DNA from: Botryotinia globosa
Taxonomy: Eukaryota > Ascomycota > Leotiomycetes > Helotiales > Sclerotiniaceae
NCBI GenBank assembly: GCA_014898425.1
Contig: RCSZ01000019.1
Span: 248,001-312,000, forward strand
Reading direction: 5' to 3'
DNA: 64,000 bases
In this document: piece by piece, positions 1 through 12,040 of the stretch
How the letters are laid out: each line of letters opens with the position of its first letter
Numbering within the stretch: position 1 is the stretch's first letter
The notes under the pieces: model-generated
The model's input: the letters and a program-made list of their open reading frames with translations, nothing else
What the model was told of the DNA's origin: nothing
The model's database searches: none
Program-made: the position numbers and the translations under genes

Positions 1-725
1 CCTTTTCACGCCTTCATCTCTTGAATCTACTATTTGTTCCCTCCGCTATCCGCTATCCGCTATCCGCTATCCACCCTTCACCCTTCACACATCCATCTAC
101 CTCAATTCCGCATTCCCACTTCCCCTTCTCCCCCCCCTCCCCTCCCCTCCCCTCCTTTCCCCTCTCCTCCCCTCTCCTCCCCCCCCACATCATCCCAATA
201 ACTACTCAACTAATATATAGCGATTGAAGAAACACACACATCCATAAATATGCACGCCTATACCCCATAAAAATGACAAGAAAAATTCCACTATACCCTG
301 ATTCACTCTCCATTTCACACTCTTGCCACATCCATCCCCATTCACATCCCCAATAAAAATCCAAAAGAGGAAGAAGATATGTCTCACAAAATAAGCCATC
401 ATTATCATTGCCATTGCCAGTGTATCATAATAAACCTAAAATCCTCAAACCCGAAAATCAGACGGAAAAAAAAACACAATACTAAAATCGCAACAGATAT
501 TTTTTATAACGCTCAATCCACACAATCCTATTTCACTCCCCCCAAAATGAATCCCACGTAACCCAATGTAGTAAAATCACCTCGATTCATTCCAATCAAA
601 CTCCCACTCCTCCATTCCTTCAAAATAAGGAATTGTATCAATGAGGAGACTTCTCATCCATTAATCTATCCATTGATGAAATCCCTAGTGAACCTTTCAT
701 TTCAGTGCTCAACTACCGTACACCA
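1..725. other. Intergenic, C/T-rich DNA downstream of the transcription factor gene
   Basis: No coding region is supported here. The stretch starts with CTATCCG-type short repeats (about 47-72) and a strongly C/T-rich tract (about 115-187), followed by AT-rich sequence. It lies 3' of the minus-strand gene that ends at 726, so it probably holds that gene's 3' UTR and terminator. Short open frames on both strands are low-complexity and look like noise. Confidence 0.6.
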
Positions 726-3651
726 TTAATTCCAAGCACCGGGATGTCTCTCGACGACTTGAACCCAACTATTTTGAGGCTGCGCTCCGAATTGTGGAAC
801 GTTCCAAGGTTGAGATACATCATTAAATGATTGCGTAAAGTTTTCCATGGTGTTTGTATTCATTGAAATGCTTTCCAAATCATCAATCCATGCATCAAAA
901 GGCAAGGTGCTAGCATTTGGATCTCTATTCCATCCGGCTTGAGTACCTGGTGGTGCCATATTATGAGGTTGATGGGCCATTGGAGGATGGTATTGCCCTA
1001 TTTGTTGGAGTTGATTATAGTTTTGAGCTTGTCCTTGATTGCTATAGGGAGAATTGATACTTGAAGCTGAATCACCATTCCCTGGACTGATCAAGCTAGG
1101 TGGATTCGAATTTTGATTAGGGCTTGGTTGATACGCTCCATTTGGTATATATGGTCCACCAGGACCTTGTGGCATCTCCATGCTCAAATTGTTATTCGAG
1201 GCATTGATTGGTGCCCAATTGGAAGGTGGTCTAGATGCACTTCCTTCGACACCTTGCATTGGCTCGCCATTAGGATTGTTAGGAGCCGTAGTGGAACCAA
1301 GATCGCTGGTGCTGCATCGAGAGTTGCGATTTGGATAATCATCAGAATGAGAATCACCTCCAGCAGCGTCTTCCAGAGTCCCAAATTCCTTTAAATCTTT
1401 CTCAAACACCTTCCACTCATCCAATCCACCACCTTTCCATGAAACATCCTTCTTATACCTCTTGAATTCATTCTTCACCACTTTGTAATACTTCATCATC
1501 TGTTCGATTCGTTTATGGTAAGCTTTAGCCATGGTTAACCTTGGCACCATTTCTTTCAGAATCTTGATGGGCAAAGCAGATCGACTTTCACCCATGTAAT
1601 CGTTAGGATCCATTTGTGGGAAGTGAACAGAGTAAACACCTGTGAACGCCGAATGGAAGAGAGCGAAGACAAATAATGGTGACTCTGGCAAAGCATTGTT
1701 ATCCTGACACGTTCTCATAATATCAACGATATCTCTGGCCGATGAGAAAAGTGAGTCGGCACTCTGTTCCCAAAATCCTTCGGGTATCTCAAATTTCTCC
1801 TTTGGAAATGTTGGCTCATCCAAAGGACCCGAAGGCTTATCCGCTCGCAGAGGAATGAAAGGTATATATTCTCTGTGGAGCATGATTCGACACAAGGAGA
1901 CCAGAGTATGCAGACTTGCATACGTGGTCGCATTTCGTTTTTCCAAATGTGCATTCAGGTTGTCTTCGGAAAAGGTAAGGTTCTCTGGCAAGGCGCTATA
2001 GAAATCTTCCAATTCGTGTGAAAGTTTGTAGAATTGTGTGGATTCATCCCACGGCGGTAGGGTTTCCGTTCGGCGACCGCCATGAAGACTCCACTTTGAA
2101 AGTTTACCCCAAATTTCAACCAAACGACAATACCTGCTGAGTACTCCACCTTCTTGAATTTTGACATTTGACAAAGTAGCCTTCTCAAAATCTCGATTCA
2201 AGTAACCAGTTTGGACTGATTGAGTGAATAAGAATTGATCATCCGAACATGGTAACTGTACTCGCAGAGTGTCAGACTCAACCATTGTAGGCCTCGCCTT
2301 GCCAGCGGAGAGCATCCGATCCATGATAAAGCAACTCCAAAAAGTACGTCTTCTAACTTCCTTCTCAATCGCGGTATCACGTGCTGGACTCTTGTTCACC
2401 TCTGGTCGGTATGAACTTGCGGTGGTCACCGTTTCAGGCTTGAACGTTCTAGCCGATGGATCATCCTCGTAGGGTAGACCCATTGCTTGTGCGAGCCTGG
2501 TCGCAATGCCTACGTACACCCAAGCGCTGAGGCCTCTCGTTTGACCCCACTCATAAAGACCCAGCATCAAGAGTGCCTGGATCCTTTCGGTGGTAGGCGT
2601 GCTTAGATCTTTACCCGCAGCTCCAAAAATGGTCGAGGTTAAAGCGGTTGCGTAGTAATCGCTTGCAGCCAATGGGTCATTTGGTCGAGGGGAATTTGCC
2701 GGTGCGTGATATGCGACCAACTCGGGATGGAATCGGGCAGTCAGAGTCAGTACACCGAGCAATAAAATCTTGGCATCTTGAAAGGCGGGCATGTCGGGGA
2801 GTGAGGTAGGGTCTCGGGGGTGCGATGCTTGACGCATGCGATTTCGAAAGGATGGAGGATGCAAGAAAGGCATCTCGGTTGAGAAGTTCAGCTTGAATAT
2901 GTCATAGACCTCATCCCAAACCTTTCGTGTCAATATTGTAGCCTCCAAAGGTTCTTCTCCTTGTCGTTGACTATTTCTGCGACCAGAGTCTTCATGCTTG
3001 CGAACTCTCTTCTTACTATCACTTTCTCCCTCAACCTTTATGCCCATGGGTGGATCGGTTCTCTTGGGCGTCGAAGCTGCGGCACTTGGATATGTACATT
3101 CCCGGTTCGAGGACTCACAAGCCCTGCATATGGAATTGACACCATTGTTGACACCTGGGCGTGACATTAGTTCCGGTCCCAAAGAGACGTGAGACGTGCT
3201 TCACTTACATTTTACCTTGCTCCGTCTACACCGTGCGCAAGCTATGCTAGATCGTACCACTTCACACCACATAGATTAGCATGACCAGATCATTTATCCA
3301 CAGCAGAAGTTCACGATCAACTTACTCTTTGCCGGCTTCTTCTCCTCTATCCCACTTCGGCCACCACCACTACCATCGTCAGCCCCTAAACCACTGGCGC
3401 CCAATGCACCGGGGCTGGTCGCTCCGACAGACGTTATGTTGGGCCGATGTTGTTTGGGTGAAGCGGGATGAAGGTACGTTGGGTCGTTCGCAGAGGAGAA
3501 GGCTTCGGCGTGTGAACGTTTTGGACTAGACGATCGCGAAACACCAACTGCCGAATCCGAATCAGGTGGTGCAGAAGGCGATAGGATCGCGGCGAGAGAG
3601 TGAGGTGAGGGAATGTTTGCGGTTGAGGGGGGGGTCCCTTGAGACCCTGAA
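726..3651 (-). CDS. Zn2Cys6 fungal transcription factor with Fungal_trans domain
   Basis: DNA-binding regulator expected to act in the nucleus. Read as exons 3326-~3651, 3209-3259 and 726-3154. Both introns (66 nt and 54 nt) have GTAAGT donors, and the 66-nt one has a GCTAAT branch site. Splicing the 54-nt intron creates an intact zinc cluster, C-x2-C-x6-C-x8-C-x2-C-x6-C, whose first half (CARCRRSKVKC) lies in exon 2 and second half (CRACESSNREC) in exon 3. The middle of the protein matches the Fungal_trans (PF04082) pattern, including the stretch RRTFWSCFIMDRML. The C-terminus is Asn/Gln/Pro-rich, as expected for an activation region. The upstream exon (residues like HSLAAILSPSAPP) is open back to 3695 but has no ATG, so the true start lies in a further exon that I could not place. 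It may be a plant-cell-wall-degradation regulator of the CLR-1/ClrA kind, but that is a recollection only. Confidence 0.85.
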
Positions 3652-4351
3652 CTTGTTGATCGAAGGAGAAATTTAATATTATTTCTTAAAAAGGCTTAGA
3701 AAGAAACCCGGACACCAGTTACTTTCTCATTCAGGAGAAGGAAGATTGGAGGGATGGCTGGGTTGGTGCAGAATTGGTGGGAGGGTGCTTGGTAGCCCTT
3801 CAGAGTTGTAATCGTCCACGCTGTAATAAGTATCGCTGGTGTGACGGCGAAGCGAATGCCGCAGATGCAATGCGAGTTTCCGGTTCGAGGAATACAAAGT
3901 AACTTTGACATCAACGATTGGACAATTAAAAGGAAGAATATGGGGGATATATTGCTTGATTTGTTGGGAAGAAGAGAAGGGTGAAGAAAAAGAGGAATCG
4001 AAATGATCGAATGAAGAAATATAAAATTTAATTTGTATTGTATTTTATGAAATATTGTGATGGGTGTGATGGGATTTTGGCTGGGGGGATTATACAATAA
4101 TGAGGAGGGTGTGGATGGGTGTGTGGATGGATCGATGGACGGTTGGTTGGTTGGTTGGTTGGTTGATTGACTGACTGGTTGACTGATTGATTGATTGATT
4201 GATTTGATTAATTTGATCAATTTGATCAATTTGATCGATCGGTCAAAACTTTGAATGATTTATTATTATTGTTGATGAGTGATTTCGATGTTGTCGTTGA
4301 GGGTTTGTACTTGAGTATGGTTGTCTTGGTTGTCTTGTGGTACTTTTGTAA

Positions 4352-4412
4352 GTATATAGGTATATAGGTATATAGGTATATAGGTATATAGGTATATAGG
4401 TATATAGGTATT
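4352..4412. repeat. Tandem 8-bp repeat (TATAGGTA)n
   Basis: About seven nearly perfect copies of an 8-bp unit (GTATATAG in another phase) lie in the promoter-side DNA of the transcription factor. The array is likely to vary in length between strains. Confidence 0.9.
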
Positions 4413-4497
4413 TATTGAGGTTGCGAGTATAATAGTCAGTAGGTGAATGGTAAGTGGTGAGGGGCGAGTGAACAATCAGATGTGTGTATGTCGTTGA

Positions 4498-4522
4498 CGC
4501 TCTCTCTCTCTCTCTCTCGCTC
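4498..4522. repeat. CT dinucleotide microsatellite
   Basis: A short (CT)n run sits in otherwise non-repetitive DNA. It gives rise to Arg-Glu-rich spurious reading frames on the minus strand. Confidence 0.85.
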
Positions 4523-5103
4523 AAATTCACGGATGAGGACGGGATGTGCAGGATGAAGCGAAACAAGAGGGAGCTTTGATTTTTCGGTCGGTGGGTGATT
4601 CGTGTGGGAGGTGTGGGAGGTGTGGGAGATCAATCATCGGTCGGAGACTCGGAGTGAAGGGAACTTTCTTGCTTGAAGATGTGGATCTCTCTTTTTTGTT
4701 TGTTTGGCTGGATTTGCGGGAACCTGGCGAAGTTCCGTCCAAAGGAAAGGAAGTTTATTATGTTCTGGGTGATGACTGATGATAATAGCCGTAGGTAGGT
4801 GGTAGGTGGTAGCTATGGAGGGATACGAATGGCCGAAGAGAAAGAGTACAAGTAAAGGAAGGATAGGTAGATAAACAGATAGATAGATAGATAAACAGAT
4901 AGTGGATTCCACCGTTGTATGATCTCTTGACTCTCAATCAATCCTTGATATCAAGTCTTGTCTTCCCGTAAGGATGCTGAAAAGTGCGAGTCGGGTGGAG
5001 AAGAAAAGAAGCGATCGAGAGCGTTGCAATACGGACGGGACGGAAAGAAATGGAGCCGAGAAATGGTACGGTCGGTAGTATCGTTTGTTCGAGTTGAATG
5101 CCC

Positions 5104-5235
5104 TGCTTCTGCTTCTGCTTCTGCTTCTGCTTCTGCTTCTGCTTCTGCTTCTGCTTCTGCTTCTGCTCCTGCTCTCTCTTCCTGCTCCTGCTCTCTCTTC
5201 CTGCTCCTGCTCTCTCTTCCTGCTCTCTCTCTCTT
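5104..5235. repeat. (TTCTGC)n microsatellite followed by a ~19-bp minisatellite
   Basis: Roughly ten copies of a hexamer (5104-5166) run directly into about three copies of a 19-bp unit of the form TGCTCCTGCTCTCTCTTCC (to about 5222), then a CT run. Every frame is open: Leu-Leu and Ser-Ala on the plus strand, Gln-Lys and Arg-Ser on the minus strand. The long low-complexity frames over this region are therefore an artefact of the hexamer period. Confidence 0.9.
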
Positions 5236-8091
5236 CCTCTGTAATCTTCTTCACACACCGGCACAAATTATACCATTATCGTAGAGCGATCACTGCGCAG
5301 TGGAGCCCTGGAGCCCTGGAATGAGAAGAAAGATCCGAGCAAAATGCAACAGACAAGGCGATCTCGGCCGGAGAAATGAGAGAAAAGTGGTCGTAAGAGG
5401 AAAGAGTCAAAGGGTTAAACTTGGTTTGTCATCCGATTATGCCAATGAAAAATGATTGGAATCGGCTTTTTGGAGGGGGGGACCGTGGTGGGTGGTGATG
5501 ATTGTCGGCCGATTGGTATTAGTCAGTACTTAGTCAGTACTTGGTCAGTACTTGGTCTGTACGGTGTACTTGGTCTGTACGGTGTACTTGGTCTGTACTA
5601 GGTGGGTAGGTAGATAGATAGATAGATAGGTGGAGAGGATAGAGGATAACGGAATTACTTGATAGTGGAAATATATATATATTAGATATCTAGGTATCTA
5701 GGTATATATACAGAGTATCGTAATTTGAGTGAATAATTAATTATCTAGTAATTCATAGATGTACCATAAATAATATGAATATCAGTAATATAGTCATAAT
5801 ATCGTAATTGGATTCGATCAAGTCTTACTCATGATAAGATGTCAGCTATACCGGTATAACAAAAGTTACTCAAAGTTTAAGTATTTTCTTTAGTGCAATG
5901 CCGTTTGTTCCATGGGGGACTTTTACCTACCGTGGAGATAGGTACCTCAAGTACATGCAGTTCGAGAATCATCAACAGTACAAATCTCCCCAATATCGAT
6001 ATATAGAGCCATACACTTCCCCCTTCATTGCATGAACACATACATTATCTGTAGAACTTCAGATGTACTTGCTAGGTATTGAGAGATCTTTCACATACCG
6101 TCATACATCTACGGAGTAGTTCACTCTCATTACCTCCGCTTTCCAGTCTGTCAATGGTTTTGAATCTGGGGAAGATACAATACTCGGACAATCTCTCACT
6201 CGATATCATACAATCAGTACATACAATCCCTAACATCTTCCTCTACTCTCCCACCCAGCTCCTCCCATACATTCATATATGATACATCCATTCACTCCCG
6301 CTCAAAATAGCAACCTGTGTGCATTGTAATTTGTGCACCTCCCCATCGTACAAAATATCGCCATCTTTCTTCTTTCTCCTTCCCCATCATCACTCTTATG
6401 TAACTAACATGTTGTGCGCAAAAAGTTACCCGCCTGGGCATGGATCAAACCAGGTACATACTAGAAACAATCTTCTTCTTTTGCCTTTTCAGATCGTCCT
6501 TCAATTTCAAAGCGAGCAATCCTGATTCCTGAATCCCGAGGGGTGAAAATAAGCGATGATTGGTTGAGGGGAGTGGACTGCGGACTGTGGACTGTGGGCT
6601 GTGGACAAATAATATAATGTGGTTGGTTCATGAATCATGATCCCTTGTATAAATACAAAGTAAGTATTTGAATTATTTAGCCATATATTGCACATGTAAG
6701 ATTACATGAGTCTAGAAAATTGCAAAGAGAAATTCAGATGCGGGGGAATCCAGATCGTCATTTTGACTTTTGACTCGAGAACCCCTACTTGTCCTACCTA
6801 CTTTGCTTTGCACGAGATATTCTACTTGCATATACATACTCTACATTGAAGAAAGTATTCGGGAGAGAAACCTCCTTGGGCGACGTGAGATGTCGAGATG
6901 GTTACGAGGCGCCACTGGAAGAGTATCCATGTGTGACGTTGAGATGTCAGTTTGTTCACCAAGTCTCTCATGTTCCTCCATCCCTCTACCCGTGAGTGAT
7001 GGTTCTCTGGAACCTTTTGAGCTGTCGTTTTAGAAGGATGTAGAATCCAGATGGGAATCTTCATGTATATACAGTACCTAGAAGGTTATTACTACACTAC
7101 ACTACAAGAACGATGTGCACATCATCCATCATCTCATGTTTTCACTCTACTTACTCACTCTACCCGTCGCTGTCCCAACTTCTTACTTACATACTCTGTA
7201 CAGATGAATGAGGATCTCAACCCATGGATTCGAACCGTCTCGCTTTGCAATCCTTACAATCAATACCTAGATACTGTATATACCCGCATCACCAGATTCC
7301 CCATCGAAAATATCTCCTCCACATCATTGTTCAATGCTGACCACTCGACTCGATGCGATACGTCGTGTTCAATGTTTGGTATCACATACATACTGTGGGT
7401 AACGGAGGTATTAAGCGTAGTGTACAGGACAGTACAGTACATAGCCAACCAAACCACCTGCTTCCTGTCTTGCATATGTGCTTGCATTCAAAGCTGCTGT
7501 CAAAATAACATAATATGCAAGTAGTAAGTACGCCTTAAGTCTAGAGACTCGCGAACCGTACGCTGTAGAATCCTTTCTCCTTCTGGCGGCTGCAATAGAG
7601 CATCGCATCGTATAGTATATAATATATATCTACTATGATTCCACTCCCAATCCAAGCATGCCAGTTGATTGTATAGCAAGCACACATGCAAGATATCCCG
7701 ACACCCCACCCCCGCCCATCCAAGCCCAAGACCAAGACCCCAACTGCAAAACATATAATCTTCGGAAAGAATGAGTGCCAGCAAGAAACACCATCGATCA
7801 CACCCAGAACAATATCGTGAAATACCAAGACTCTCGAGTAACGCACAACTTCATCCGTGCTTCTACATCCACGGAATAGCATCTGTATATATGTGTGTCT
7901 CTTGGCTTGTATGAGGTTACTCCATTCGGGGATTCCATCCTCTCCACATCCACTTCCACATCCACTTCCACATGGACACACGAGATTTCTCGAGTCCTCT
8001 CTTCTCCCTCATGCTATACGCAGGGGATGTGATTCATGTGAATCTCTCTCGTCCCCGTTCTCTTCTCTTTCTTGAAATCTCCTATATTCCA

Positions 8092-8142
8092 TTGCGTTGC
8101 GTTGCGTGCGTTGCGTGCGTTGCGTTGCGTTGCGTTGCGTTG
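8092..8142. repeat. GCGTT/GTGCGTT pentamer-type repeat
   Basis: About ten units of TTGCG are interrupted twice by TGCG-length variants. The repeat lies in gene-free DNA, and no coding context is visible. Confidence 0.9.
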
Positions 8143-8994
8143 ATTTGCTTCGGGAAAGAATCGAAGAAGAAAAGGACGAAAATACCGACCTTGCCTCTTG
8201 CGTCGATGCCTGCCTGACCTGAATAAATGTCACTCCCGCTCCATTCTTTGGATGGATGGATGGATGGTGGGGTGAGAACGCTTGGATATTGGATATCCAT
8301 GGATGCTATGGTTGTTGAGAAAAAGAAATCATCATCCCGTCATTAGATACCTAGGCATGTTATCAAGACGGCTTTTGCATACTGTAGACCAAACTCGCAA
8401 GATTACTGGATTGAGCAGCTTCCCACACGTTTCTTTTTCCATCTTGTAAGATTTTAAACCATTCCAAGGTTTCCAAGGTTGGTTTGGAGTAGCTCAGCCA
8501 CTTTTTTCAGCCATACGTGACTATCGAACCCTTCCACTTAGGTTTATCAAGATTTGAGATATCCATGAATGGTGAGAGGGGAGAGGGAAGATGTCGGGTA
8601 TTTGAACATCTTCAAATCCTTTCAATACCTCGGTACTTTTACTTACAAGTCTCAACTTTCTCAATCAGATACCTAAGAATATCCATTGAGGTGAGTGGAA
8701 AACCTTTGACGATGATCCCTCGCCTCGCCTCAGCCACTTTCCACATTCACCGCAACACCTGCTTCCATTCCAGGAACCTTAGGAGGGGCAATTGTAAACG
8801 CCCTGATTTTGGATATTCCTTGTACGTCATCGCCATTGGCTCTATTGCATGTTCTCTTGGCTGCCCGCGGACCACCAAACGGTTTCGAAGCGCGTAAGAT
8901 CTGTGAATAACCGCCCTTCTTAAGAGTGTTGATGACATTTCATTCTTCTAGAAAGTTAAGTTTACTTGGGTTTGGAAATCATAAATCCTTCTGT

Positions 8995-9038
8995 CTTCAT
9001 CTTCATCTTCATCTTCATCTTCATCTTCATCTTCATCT
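8995..9038. repeat. (CTTCAT)n microsatellite upstream of the senescence-domain gene
   Basis: About seven perfect hexamers end about 165 bp before the ATG at 9204, so they are likely in the promoter or 5' UTR of that gene. Confidence 0.9.
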
Positions 9039-9203
9039 GTTTCTGCTCATTGGAACCCCCCACTGTACAAGGTAGTTTGTTGATTGCAAAGATACGATAT
9101 TCTGGTAGATAGGTTAGAGACTATTGATCTTTTATTGTTTACAAACGACACGGATATTCTACACAGTAGATATTCTACAGTTTCGCTCACACAAGAATTC
9201 AAA

Positions 9204-10965
9204 ATGGCTTCAGGACATAATGTAATACATCTTTAATCATTTCTCTCATTTTCCCATTCGCAGATTCTAATATCATATAGGATCCTAAGCTTCTCTATGC
9301 CATCAATGGTATAAATGCATATCACATCGAAAATGGCAAAGAAGAATCCCTCACACCAAATGGACCTCAAACCCTCTCCCTCCTAATGGTCCCCACCTCG
9401 TCCCCCTTCTCCGGTCTCTCAATCGCAGATCCTCGATCCCAAACCCCAGAAGAAGACTTCTATCTTCATCTCCATCTCCCTCCCGAGCTCGATCTTCCCC
9501 TGCCAGCCACCACCCAGATCTATCACCAACCACCTAGCAGCTACCTAATTCCACGATGGGATCTAGGACCCGACAGTGGCGTGTTTACCAAGATCGAATT
9601 CCCCATCGTAGGAGCGTCCAAAATTAACCAAGACGATGTCGATACTTTTGAAACTATATTGGCACAGTGTACAGCTTTCCTCGAGCGTGCACCACCTCCA
9701 CAATCCGCTCGCCCGAAGAAAGAAAAGGCGAAATCTACAAAGGAAGCCCTGCCTGCATATAATCCGTCGGATTTTGCGCCAGGAGAAGCTTATGTTTCGG
9801 GAAGTGCCAGTTCTCATGCGGGTGGACAGATTGTTTTGGTGGATGAGGAAAATGGTAGTGTGGTTGGCGAGTTGGGAGAAGGCTTTCATGTCGTTGAAGA
9901 TGCGAAAATGAAACCGGGATCGAAAGGTATGTATATCGTTCCTGACTTTTAAAACTCATTCGCATTTTTTTCTTCTTCATATCCCTAACAACTTCTATAG
10001 ATCCAGTCGAAATCACCCTTCCCCAAGATGGTTCCCTCAACATTGGTGTCGCCCCAGCATCTCCTGCTTACCTTGAAATGGCCATGCACCCCGCCTACAA
10101 ATCCTCCAATCTCGTCTCGACAGCTGCGATGGCCTCCCGTCTCATCGTAACCACCTCCAGCTATGTTTCTAAAACCCTTACATCTCAAGCCGACAACTAC
10201 ACTTCTAAATCCGCACCCACTACTAAACCCATGACTTTTACTCCCACCACTCACGCTCATATTCGTAGGGTCCATACCTTTACCGAAGGCGCCGCCGGTC
10301 TTTCTGCCAAAACCGTCGGACAGGTCACAAAATACGCACAAAACATCGGTGCCACTCTCGCGAAACGTAATCAGAAAGCTCATAAAGGAATCGGTCCAGA
10401 TGGCAAGCCGGTGGATAATTATAAACCGGGCATTCTCAATAAATCCATGATGGCATTCTCTACTATCGCCGATGGTATTGATCAGGCGGGTCGTAATCTC
10501 CTGGCTTCTACGTCCACCGCGGCAACTACAGTGGTTGAACATAAGTATGGACCCGAAGCAGGTAATATTTCTCGTAATATTGGGGGTGGAGTCATGAATG
10601 TGGGATTGGTTTATATTGATGCGACGGGTGTGAGTCGAAGAGCGATTGTCAAGAGTGTGGCGAAAGGAATGGTGGTGGGAAAGGTGAGAGGAGGTGGTGA
10701 TTTGATTGTTGGGGGAGGCGATGGTGGAGCGGCGATTACGCAGGGAAATAGTCCGCAGAGTGGGAGTGGAAGTGGAAGTGTGACGCCCAGTGAGAAGGGC
10801 AGGAAGAATGGCGGAGAGGCGGTTATGAGTGGTGGGAGTGGTGGGAGTGGGAATGGGAATGGGAGGGTTTCGCCAGAGGTGGTGGGGTTTGGGAGAAGTG
10901 CTAGTTCGATGAAGGTGGGGGTGGGAGAGAGTTTGAGTGGTCAGAATGTTGGGGGGAAACAATAA
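9204..10965 (+). CDS. Senescence/spartin-associated domain protein
   Basis: Exons 9204-9221, 9281-9926 and 10001-10965 give 542 residues. The ATG has an AAAATGG context, and the first exon encodes only MASGHN. Introns are 59 nt and 74 nt with regular GT-AG ends. The N-terminal half (DPKLLYAINGINAYHI and following) and the C-terminal half with small-residue-rich amphipathic segments match the fungal senescence-domain/spartin family (PF06911). Plant and animal relatives associate with lipid droplets and endosomal membranes. The last ~70 residues are Gly/Ser-rich and low complexity. Family membership is a recognition by eye. The lipid-droplet role is inferred from relatives and nothing in the sequence tests it. 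Confidence 0.8.
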
Positions 10966-11224
10966 GGTGGATTGGTGGATGGATGGGGGAGGCAGGGGGA
11001 GAGAGGGAAAGAGGGAGATAGAAGAGTTTGGTGAAGAGGCTTGCTTAGTCGAGAAATTGAGAGGGGATAGGAGATGCGGGGTTGTTACGGGATAGATGGT
11101 GGATGGTTGGTTTATTTTGGGTTGGTTTACGTAGGTAGTGTACTTCAGTTGGGCAGTACAATAGCGGTCAGTCTCGCTAGGATATAGGTATCCGGTGGGG
11201 AGAATAGGGGAGGGGGTGGAATCG

Positions 11225-11253
11225 GAAATGGGAATGGGAATGGGAATGGGAAT
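11225..11253. repeat. GGGAAT hexamer repeat
   Basis: Four to five copies of GGGAAT lie just 3' of the senescence-domain gene, in a G-rich stretch that probably belongs to its 3' UTR or downstream flank. Confidence 0.85.
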
Positions 11254-11267
11254 TTAGTGGTGATTAA

Positions 11268-12040
11268 GATATGATGGATATTGATATTGATATTGATGGG
11301 GTTGGTAATGCTGGTATGAAATTGAATGAGTCAATTTTTTATGATATTATATGAATTGATATAATATAATGGAATTATTGTAATGTTATATTATATGGAT
11401 TAATTTGATATGATATGATATGATGAGATAGGATATGAAATGATATGATATGATATAATATTATATTATATTATATGGATTGATTTAATATGATATAATA
11501 TAATGAAATGAGATGAGATATGGATTAATATGATTTGACATAATATTATATGAATTGATATAATATAATATAATGGGATTATTGTAATGTTATATTATAT
11601 GGATTGATTTAATATGATATAATATTATATTATATTATATAGATTGATATAATATGATGGGATTATTGTAATATTATATTATATGAATTGATTTAATATG
11701 ATGTTATATGAATTGAATTGATATGATATGATATGATATGATATGATGTTATATAATGATATGATATGATGTTATATAATGATATGATATGATATTATAA
11801 TGAGATGAGATATGGATTGATATGATTTGATATAATATTATATGAATTAAATTGATATGATATTATAATGAGATGAGATATGGATTGATATGATTTGATA
11901 TAATATTATATGAATTGATATAATATAATATAATAGGATTATTATAATATTATATTATATAAATTGATTTGATATGATGTTATATAAATTGATTTGATAT
12001 GATGTTATATGAATTGATATAATGAGATATGAATAATGGA
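11268..12040. repeat. AT-rich degenerate satellite built from ATATGAT/TATAAT units
   Basis: About 0.75 kb consists almost entirely of short variants of GATAT, TGATATAAT, TTATATGAATTGAT and ATATTATATTATATGGATTGAT. Longer segments of roughly 60-110 bp recur, for example the GAATTGATATAATATAAT(A)GG..TTATTGTAAT block near 11349, 11551 and 11908, and the GAGATGAGATATGGATTGATATGATTTGATATAATATTATATGAATT block near 11803 and 11872. That indicates amplification at more than one scale. No coding frame survives. The region separates the housekeeping-like gene on its left from the orphan-gene block on its right. Confidence 0.95.

Larger units (their letters stand above)
3652..9203. other. Long gene-poor, microsatellite-rich region upstream of the transcription factor
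   Basis: About 5.5 kb with no gene I can support. It contains the missing 5' end and promoter of the transcription factor and several simple repeats listed separately. Short-period variants also occur, such as TTGG/TTGA and ATTTGATCA runs (about 4141-4233), GATA runs (about 5610-5630) and TCAGTACTTGG/TCTGTACGGTGTACT runs (about 5520-5600). Open frames in the region are low-complexity or lack splice-supported continuation. Confidence 0.6.

Noticed and set aside
3696..4229. 177-residue minus-strand frame upstream of the transcription factor
   Set aside because: Gln/Ser/Pro low complexity from TTGG-type repeats; the phase does not fit the downstream exon.
5085..5324. Leu-rich, Ser-Ala-rich and Arg-Ser-rich proteins in overlapping frames
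   Set aside because: All are products of the TTCTGC hexamer array and CT runs; there is no independent coding evidence.
7210..7260. tRNA-like GGTTCGAATCC on the minus strand
   Set aside because: The stem around the loop does not pair and no acceptor or anticodon arm could be built.
7051..7524. 157-residue plus-strand frame
   Set aside because: No recognisable motif, no supporting splice structure, and composition like the flanking intergenic DNA.
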